DNA from: JASJBU01 sp965372385
GTDB lineage: Bacteria > Pseudomonadota > Gammaproteobacteria > Chromatiales > Chromatiaceae
Length of the DNA stretch: 6,162 bases
Assembly: GCA_965372385.1 (NCBI GenBank)
Contig: CBDVCD010000221.1
Coordinates: 1-6,162, forward strand
Direction: 5' to 3'
Shown piece by piece: positions 1-4,141 of the stretch; the first letter of the stretch is position 1; every line of letters begins with the position of its first letter. The notes beneath the pieces were generated by a model, which was not told where the DNA came from, did not search any database, and saw only the letters and a program-made list of their open reading frames with translations. The position numbers and the translations under genes were made by a program.

Positions 1-83
<83 letters not shown>

Positions 84-106
84 TTTTTCTGGATTGGCTC
101 CAGTAC

Positions 107-269
107 TATACCCATCACGGATAGGTTTTCCCGAGGAAGGGTGCGTCATCCTTGCTCCGTGGCAAGGCGCGATGACGCGTAATAGTCAGTCTATTGCAAG
201 GAATCGCAACGCCGCCACGAGGCGAGGAGGGCGTGCGATTTCCGGGGAAACCTATCCATGATGGGTATA
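107..269. repeat. MITE-like long inverted-repeat element between tRNA-Leu and tig
   Basis: Positions 107-133 pair with 243-269 over 27 positions: 25 Watson-Crick pairs, one G-T wobble (129/247) and one mismatch (118/258). The ends read TATACCCATCA and TGATGGGTATA. Inside are three further hairpins: 141-150 with 171-180 (8 Watson-Crick pairs plus 2 wobbles, capped by CTTGC/GCAAG at 151-155/162-166); 181-185 with 191-195 (AATAG/CTATT); and 202-213 with 230-240 (AATCGCA/TGCGATT, then CGCC/GGCG after a bulged A209, capped by GCC/GGC). No coding capacity is convincing. The size, the TATA-flanked terminal repeats and the lack of a transposase resemble non-autonomous MITEs such as Neisseria Correia elements, but the sequence itself is not one I recognise. 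A structured RNA or cruciform site is the alternative. A TA or TATA target duplication is possible but cannot be told apart from the repeat ends. Confidence 0.6.
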
Positions 270-290
270 TTTTCCATATGTTCAATAATT

Positions 291-310
291 GACCGCCGAC
301 GGTGGTCGGC
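291..310 (+). other. Small GC-rich hairpin just before the tig ribosome binding site
   Basis: GCCGAC (295-300) pairs with GTCGGC (305-310) around a GGTG loop. A competing fold pairs GACCGCC (291-297) with GGTGGTC (301-307), including one G-T wobble. The stem ends 6 bases before the Shine-Dalgarno AGGAGA at 317-322, so the site itself stays free. It may stabilise the tig mRNA 5' end or be incidental. I found no convincing -35/-10 pair for tig in 84-329. Confidence 0.35.
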
Positions 311-329
311 ACAGTCAGGAGAGAAATAG

Positions 330-1616
330 ATGCAAGTTTCGGTGGAATCGGGTGACGGGCTTGAGCGGCGCATGACCGTGGAACTGCCAGCTAACAAGAT
401 TGAGGAGGCAGTGAGCAAACGCCTGAAACAGATCGGCCGGACCGCCAAAATGGATGGATTTCGTCCTGGCAAGGTGCCCATGAACATACTGCGCCGTCAA
501 TATGGCGGTCAGGTCCTGCAAGAGGTCTATGGACAGATGATCGAAAGCAGTTATCAGGAGGCCTTAAACCAGGAGAAGCTTCATCCCGCTGGTTTACCCA
601 AAATTGAGCCCAAGGTGTCAGACGCAGAAGGTGTTTTCAGCTACATCGCGACCCTGGAGGTAATGCCCGAAGTTGGGCAGGTGAAAGCAGAGGGGACCAT
701 CAGCCGGCCAGTGGCGGAGATTACCGATGAGGATGTGGCCGAGATGATTGAAAAGCTGCGTAAGCAGCGCACCAGCTGGAGTGCCGTGGACAGGGCGGCC
801 GCGGAGGGGGATCAGGTCAAGATCAATTTCAAGGGCTTGATGGAGGGTGAGGCCTTCGAGGGTGGCACCGCCAGTGATGTGCCGCTGGTGTTGGGTTCCA
901 AGCGGATGATTGAGGGATTTGAAACAGGCCTGGTGGGTGTGGTCAAGGAAGAGAAACGCAGTTTGGAGCTCAAATTCCCTGAAGATTACCGGGTGGAAGA
1001 GCTGGCCGGAAAGCCGGTAACGTTCGAGGTGGAGGTCAACGAGGTCGCGGAAGAGATGCTGCCAGAAATGGATGACACCTTTGCCAATGAATTTGGTGCC
1101 AGCGAGGGTGTGGATAAGCTGAAGGACGACATTCGCGAAAATATGCAGCGTGAACTGGAGCAGCGCATCAAGACCAAGGTCAAGAATCAGGCCATGGAGC
1201 TTATTGTCAGCAGCAACAGCCTCGAGATCCCCGTGGCGTTGGTTGATGAGGAGGTCAATGCTCTGCGCAAGCAGACGCGCAGTCAATTGCGGGAAGGGTC
1301 TGGCTCAATCGAGCTGCCAAGCAGCATGTTTGAGGAGCAGGCCAAGCGGCGGGTGACCCTGGGACTGCTGATTACTGAGGCGATCAAACAGAACAAGATT
1401 GAGCTGGACACTGAGCGGGTACGTAGCGCTATAGAGGAGTATGCGGCAAGCTATGAAGATCCGGAAGAGGTGATCAAGCACTACTATACCGATAGGTCTC
1501 AGCTGACAGCGGTGCAGAATCTGGTACTGGAAGAGCAGGTAGTGGACTGGGTACTTGAACAGGTTGAGGTCGCGGACGAACCGACCAGCTTCAGCGAACT
1601 CACCGCGGAGGGTTGA
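330..1616 (+). CDS. tig: Trigger factor, ribosome-associated chaperone and peptidyl-prolyl isomerase
   Basis: Cytosolic chaperone that docks at the ribosome tunnel exit (on protein L23) and shields nascent chains; its central domain is an FKBP-type prolyl isomerase. At 428 residues it is about the length of E. coli Tig (432). The N-terminal ribosome-binding domain spans about 1-115 and carries the signature loop GFRPGKVP at 43-50. The FKBP-like domain lies at about 150-245, with the core around 160-235 (GDQVKINFKG, then the MIEGFETGLVG segment). The remaining residues form the helical C-terminal chaperone domain, ending in the conserved LVLEEQVVDWVL segment (398-409). The ATG at 330 is chosen because AGGAGA (317-322) lies 7 bases upstream and the N-terminus aligns with the family start. 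It is the first gene of the tig-clpP-clpX-lon cluster, and no intrinsic terminator with a T-run follows it. Nothing in it looks broken. Confidence 0.97.
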   Translation: MQVSVESGDGLERRMTVELPANKIEEAVSKRLKQIGRTAKMDGFRPGKVPMNILRRQYGGQVLQEVYGQMIESSYQEALNQEKLHPAGLPKIEPKVSDAEGVFSYIATLEVMPEVGQVKAEGTISRPVAEITDEDVAEMIEKLRKQRTSWSAVDRAAAEGDQVKINFKGLMEGEAFEGGTASDVPLVLGSKRMIEGFETGLVGVVKEEKRSLELKFPEDYRVEELAGKPVTFEVEVNEVAEEMLPEMDDTFANEFGASEGVDKLKDDIRENMQRELEQRIKTKVKNQAMELIVSSNSLEIPVALVDEEVNALRKQTRSQLREGSGSIELPSSMFEEQAKRRVTLGLLITEAIKQNKIELDTERVRSAIEEYAASYEDPEEVIKHYYTDRSQLTAVQNLVLEEQVVDWVLEQVEVADEPTSFSELTAEG

Positions 1617-1632
1617 GAAGCAGGCAGCTAAG

Positions 1633-1691
1633 GTCGTCCAGGAAATAATGGATAGTAACCCGACACCGGGATGAATCAGGGCCTGGATGGC
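1633..1691 (+). other. Possible stem-loop in the tig-clpP gap
   Basis: Bases 1633-1642 can pair with 1682-1691 over ten positions (8 Watson-Crick, 2 G-T wobbles), enclosing a small CCCG/CGGG hairpin at 1659-1662/1667-1670. No T-run follows, so it does not look like an intrinsic terminator. It could mark an mRNA 3' end protector or processing site, or be chance. The rest of the gap (1692-1850) holds a 7-base inverted repeat (1736-1742/1764-1770) and short palindromes at 1782-1789 and 1788-1797, but no gene that I can support. Confidence 0.3.
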
Positions 1692-1715
1692 AATAAGTCA
1701 TTGAAAAGAAAGGAA

Positions 1716-1744
1716 TCGAAAGATTTGTAATTTCAAGCCCCTTT
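1716..1744 (+). promoter_or_regulatory. Weak heat-shock (sigma32-like) promoter candidate upstream of clpP
   Basis: TCGAAA (1716-1721), a 16-base spacer and CCCCTTT (1738-1744) resemble the RpoH consensus CTTGAAA / CCCCAT. The -35 box lacks the conserved TTG and the -10 box departs from consensus after CCCC. E. coli clpP is known to be heat-inducible, which makes the candidate plausible, but the match is poor. Confidence 0.22.
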
Positions 1745-1851
1745 CCGCGAACATAACAGGGATAGGGGCTGATGGAGATTGCCTTAAGGTGATCACCAGC
1801 TTTGCACGGATCTACTAGTCGTAGGCACTTTACCTGTGTCATGATCAGGTC

Positions 1852-1860
1852 TGAGATAAT
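1852..1860 (+). promoter_or_regulatory. Candidate extended -10 promoter for clpP
   Basis: TGAGATAAT has the TG-N-hexamer form of an extended -10 element (hexamer GATAAT at 1855-1860). The best -35 candidates, TTTACC (1829-1834) or TTACCT (1830-1835), sit 20 or 19 bases upstream, which is longer than ideal; an extended -10 can compensate for that. A start near 1867 would give a leader of about 22 bases ending in the clpP ribosome binding site. Confidence 0.4.
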
Positions 1861-1888
1861 AAAATATTTCCTAAAGGAAACAGAAGTT

Positions 1889-2536
1889 ATGACCGATATC
1901 GAACATATGGGGGAATTAGACGCACAAAACCTTGGGCTCGTGCCCATCGTTATCGAGCAGACTGCGCGTGGTGAGCGCTCATTCGATATCTATTCCCGCT
2001 TGCTCAAGGAGCGCGTGATCTTCCTGGTCGGGCCAGTCGAGGATCAGATGGCTAACCTGGTAGTCGCCCAGCTGCTGTTTCTTGAATCGGAAAATCCAGA
2101 CAAGGATATTCATCTCTACATCAACACGCCTGGGGGTTCTGTAACCGCGGGTTTGTCTATCTATGACACCATGCAGTTCGTACGTCCGGATGTGAGCACC
2201 ATGTGTATCGGCCAGGCAGCCAGTATGGGGGCGTTGCTCCTGACTGGCGGTGCAAAAGGGAAACGTTACTGCCAGCCTAACTCACGCATGATGATCCACC
2301 AGCCGCTGGGTGGTTTTCAGGGTCAGGCTACGGATATCGAGATCCATGCTAAGGAGATCCTGCTGTTGCGTGAACGGTTGAATACCATCATGTCCCGGCA
2401 TACCGGCCAAACCCTGGAGACCATTGCGAGGGACACGGAGCGGGATAATTTCATGGGTGGCGAAGATTCGGTTGCTTATGGTCTGATTGACAAGGTACTG
2501 ACCAGCAGAACCAGCGAATCCAAGGCAAAACCTTGA
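1889..2536 (+). CDS. clpP: ATP-dependent Clp protease proteolytic subunit ClpP
   Basis: Cytosolic serine peptidase (family S14) that forms a double-ring 14-mer and degrades proteins fed in by ClpX or ClpA. The product is 215 residues, against 207 in E. coli. The catalytic triad is visible: Ser112 in GQAASMGA, His137 in MMIHQPLGG and Asp186 in RDTERD, each at E. coli precursor numbering +1. The segment LVPIVIEQTARGERSFDIYSRLLKER follows a short leader of about 15 residues that corresponds to the E. coli propeptide, so the mature enzyme probably begins near Gly16. The ATG at 1889 is preferred because AAGGAA (1874-1879) lies 9 bases upstream. An in-frame ATG at 1802 would add 29 unconserved residues without a good ribosome binding site. 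The C-terminus carries a short polar tail (after about residue 205). It lies 129 bases upstream of clpX, its usual partner. Confidence 0.97.
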   Translation: MTDIEHMGELDAQNLGLVPIVIEQTARGERSFDIYSRLLKERVIFLVGPVEDQMANLVVAQLLFLESENPDKDIHLYINTPGGSVTAGLSIYDTMQFVRPDVSTMCIGQAASMGALLLTGGAKGKRYCQPNSRMMIHQPLGGFQGQATDIEIHAKEILLLRERLNTIMSRHTGQTLETIARDTERDNFMGGEDSVAYGLIDKVLTSRTSESKAKP

Positions 2537-2588
2537 GTGATGAGAGGTTGATTCCAAGTGACATGGCACCATACTCTAGCCGCAGCAG

Positions 2589-2653
2589 TGCGAGAGGAAT
2601 CTTGCCATCTGGTTACAGTTAGATATGATTGAACAAGGGCTGAGATTCTCGCA
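2589..2653 (+). other. Possible leader stem touching the clpX Shine-Dalgarno site
   Basis: TGCGAG (2589-2594) pairs with CTCGCA (2648-2653), and after a three-base bulge AATCT (2598-2602) pairs with AGATT (2643-2647). The right arm ends on the first base of the clpX Shine-Dalgarno AGGAGA (2653-2658). The fold can form only in transcripts that start upstream of 2589, that is read-through from clpP, and not in those from the candidate promoter at 2602-2629. Confidence 0.3.
2602..2629 (+). promoter_or_regulatory. Candidate sigma70-type promoter for clpX
   Basis: TTGCCA (2602-2607) and TATGAT (2624-2629) each match the housekeeping consensus at 5 of 6 positions and are separated by 16 bases. Transcription would start near 2636, leaving about 30 bases before the clpX ATG with the ribosome binding site intact. 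This would let clpX be made separately from clpP, which fits the 129-base gap. Functional evidence is lacking. Confidence 0.5.
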
Positions 2654-2665
2654 GGAGAGACTAGC

Positions 2666-3940
2666 ATGAGCAATGATAAACACGGTAAGGGTGACGACGG
2701 CAAACTGCTGTACTGCTCTTTTTGCGGTAAAAGCCAGCACGAAGTGCGTAAACTGATTGCCGGACCCTCGGTTTTTATCTGTGACGAGTGCGTCGAACTC
2801 TGCAATGACATCATCCGCGAGGAGATGCAGGAGTCGAGTGATGCCGGCGCCGGCGGCCTGCCAAAGCCACACGAGATCAACAATACCTTGGATCAGTACG
2901 TTATCGGTCAGTCCCAGGCGAAGAAGGTCCTTTCGGTAGCCGTCTACAACCACTACAAGCGGTTGGAGAGTATCGGTAAGAAGAGCGACGTCGAGCTCGC
3001 CAAATCCAACATTCTCTTGATCGGTCCAACCGGCTCGGGCAAGACCCTGCTGGCTGAGACCCTGGCGCGGCTGCTGAATGTGCCCTTCACTATCGCCGAT
3101 GCCACTACCCTGACCGAGGCCGGTTATGTGGGTGAGGATGTGGAAAACATCATCCAGAAACTGCTGCAGAAGTGCGATTACGATGTTGAAAAGGCCCAGA
3201 CCGGCATTGTCTACATCGACGAGATCGACAAGATCTCGCGTAAGTCCGACAACCCCTCCATTACCCGTGATGTCTCGGGTGAAGGTGTACAGCAGGCTCT
3301 GTTGAAGCTGATCGAAGGGACTGTGGCCTCGGTGCCGCCGCAGGGTGGGCGAAAACATCCCCAGCAGGAGTTTCTGCAGGTCGACACCTCCAATATTTTA
3401 TTCATCGTGGGTGGCGCCTTTTCTGGCTTGGAGAAGGTGATCAAAGACCGATCAGAGAAGGGTGGTATTGGCTTCTCGGCTGAGGTGAAAAGCAAGGATG
3501 ACAGCCGCTCTATTGGTGAGATCATCATTGGTGTGGAGCCTGAGGATCTGATCAAGTATGGCCTGATTCCCGAGTTCGTCGGTCGGCTGCCGGTGGTGGC
3601 TACCCTGCAGGAACTGGATGAAGATTCATTGGTGCAGATCCTCACTGAGCCGAAGAACGCCCTGACCAAGCAATACAGCCGTCTGTTCGAGATGGAGGGA
3701 TGCGAGCTGGAGATCAGCGGAGACGGCCTGCGCGCCATTGCCCGTAAGGCCATGGCGCGTAAGACGGGTGCCCGGGGACTGCGTACCATCCTGGAGCAGG
3801 TTCTGCTCGATACCATGTATGATCTGCCATCCATGGAGGAGGTCACCAAGGTGGTGGTGGATGAGTCGGTTATCTTGGGTAAGGCCGAGCCGCTGATGCT
3901 GTTCGAGAGTGGAAAAAAGCAGATAGCTGCTTCAGATTAA
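2666..3940 (+). CDS. clpX: ATP-dependent Clp protease ATP-binding subunit ClpX
   Basis: Hexameric AAA+ unfoldase that recognises tagged substrates (for example ssrA-tagged ones), unfolds them with ATP and threads them into ClpP. The 424 residues equal the E. coli length. The N-terminal zinc-binding domain has Cys17, Cys20, Cys39 and Cys42. The AAA+ module shows Walker A GPTGSGKT (120-127), pore loop 1 GYVG (153-156), Walker B IVYIDEID (181-188, with Asp185 and Glu186), pore loop 2 RKH (229-231), the ClpP-docking loop IGF (268-270), an arginine finger at Arg307 in VGRLPV, and sensor 2 GARGLR (368-373, Arg370). All elements for ClpP partnership are intact. The ATG at 2666 is supported by AGGAGA (2653-2658) 7 bases upstream. 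It follows clpP and can be transcribed from it or from the candidate promoter at 2602-2629. Confidence 0.98.
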   Translation: MSNDKHGKGDDGKLLYCSFCGKSQHEVRKLIAGPSVFICDECVELCNDIIREEMQESSDAGAGGLPKPHEINNTLDQYVIGQSQAKKVLSVAVYNHYKRLESIGKKSDVELAKSNILLIGPTGSGKTLLAETLARLLNVPFTIADATTLTEAGYVGEDVENIIQKLLQKCDYDVEKAQTGIVYIDEIDKISRKSDNPSITRDVSGEGVQQALLKLIEGTVASVPPQGGRKHPQQEFLQVDTSNILFIVGGAFSGLEKVIKDRSEKGGIGFSAEVKSKDDSRSIGEIIIGVEPEDLIKYGLIPEFVGRLPVVATLQELDEDSLVQILTEPKNALTKQYSRLFEMEGCELEISGDGLRAIARKAMARKTGARGLRTILEQVLLDTMYDLPSMEEVTKVVVDESVILGKAEPLMLFESGKKQIAASD

Positions 3941-3957
3941 CCGAATTTGGTTTTTTT
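3939..3957 (+). terminator. Weak intrinsic terminator candidate after clpX
   Basis: AACCG (3939-3943) can pair with TGGTT (3948-3952, one wobble) around AATT, and a run of seven T starts at 3951. The stem is short, overlaps the clpX stop codon, and shares bases with the T-run, so termination would be partial at best. The T-run can also pair with the A6 tract at 3964-3969. Confidence 0.25.
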
Positions 3958-3963
3958 ATGTTT

Positions 3964-3998
3964 AAAAAAGGCAGGGCTTGAAGTTATCAGGTCCTGCC
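3964..3998 (-). terminator. Terminator-like structure on the minus strand downstream of clpX
   Basis: Read on the minus strand, the inverted repeat 3998-3970 (GGCAGG/CCTGCC, 10 of 12 positions paired) is followed directly by six T, the form of a Rho-independent terminator. No minus-strand gene lies upstream of it in the window, so any role would be to stop antisense transcripts coming out of lon. It may be a by-product of the hairpin and promoter that share these bases. Confidence 0.3.
3970..3998 (+). other. 12-pair hairpin in the clpX-lon gap
   Basis: As plus-strand RNA, 3970-3981 pairs without a break with 3987-3998 around loop AGTTA: ten Watson-Crick pairs plus G-U wobbles at 3976/3992 and 3978/3990. 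No T-run follows on this strand (the next bases are CCAATCC), so it is not a standard terminator for clpX. It may protect the 3' end of clpX mRNA. As DNA, the same inverted repeat overlaps the lon heat-shock promoter boxes. Confidence 0.5.
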
Positions 3999-4003
3999 CC
4001 AAT
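3977..4003 (+). promoter_or_regulatory. RpoH (sigma32) heat-shock promoter for lon
   Basis: CTTGAAG (3977-3983) and CCCCAAT (3997-4003) match the sigma32 consensus CTTGAAA / CCCCAT closely, with 14 bases between CTTGAA and CCCC, inside the accepted 13-17 range. Transcription would start near 4010, giving a lon leader of about 130 bases. E. coli lon is an established RpoH target, so both motif and context agree. The -35 box lies in the left arm, and the start of the -10 box in the right arm, of an inverted repeat (3970-3998). Confidence 0.7.
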
Positions 4004-4086
4004 CCTTATCCATTGAAGACCTGGAAACGCCTGAACAAGATCGGGTGATTTCTCTTCCCTTTTCCTACGCCTGGAATGAAAAATAA

Positions 4087-4133
4087 CCGGTTTGAGGGCT
4101 TCCTCTGGCCGGATGAAGCGCCTTTTTGAGGAA
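4087..4133 (+). promoter_or_regulatory. lon leader hairpin with an alternative pairing to the ribosome binding site
   Basis: Fold A pairs 4087-4097 with 4102-4112 (CCGG/CCGG, two T-G wobbles, one T-T mismatch, then GAGG/CCTC) around loop GCTT, leaving the Shine-Dalgarno free. Fold B pairs TTCCTC (4100-4105) with the lon Shine-Dalgarno GAGGAA (4128-4133) over six perfect bases. The two folds exclude each other. Fold A looks the more stable by eye. Control of lon translation is possible but unproven. Confidence 0.35.
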
Positions 4134-4141
4134 TAGATACT

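Noticed and set aside
89..103. CTGGA/TCCAG hairpin after the tRNA as a terminator
   Set aside because: The T-run (84-88) precedes the stem rather than following it, and the stem is only five pairs.
263..289. TATATT or AATAAT as a -10 box for tig near the right end of the element
   Set aside because: No acceptable -35 sequence at a workable distance and no extended -10 TG was found.
618..1286. 222-codon open frame on the minus strand within tig
   Set aside because: It lies entirely antisense to well-conserved tig coding sequence and its product shows no recognisable domain.
1482..1497. Bases resembling the left end of the 107-269 element (TACTATACC followed by GATAGGT)
   Set aside because: The match is split differently from the element and falls in conserved trigger factor coding sequence (residues HYYTDRS), so chance similarity is the better explanation.
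1755..1768. GGATAGG motif shared with the inverted repeat at 107-269
   Set aside because: Only about seven bases match and no second arm is present, so it is not a copy of the element.
1802..1888. Upstream in-frame ATG that would extend ClpP by 29 residues
   Set aside because: No good ribosome binding site before 1802, and the extra residues do not resemble ClpP N-termini; the candidate promoter at 1852-1860 would also lie downstream of this start.
2576..3358. 260-codon open frame on the minus strand across the start of clpX
   Set aside because: Shadow of clpX codons; the protein has no family features and clpX on the other strand is beyond doubt.
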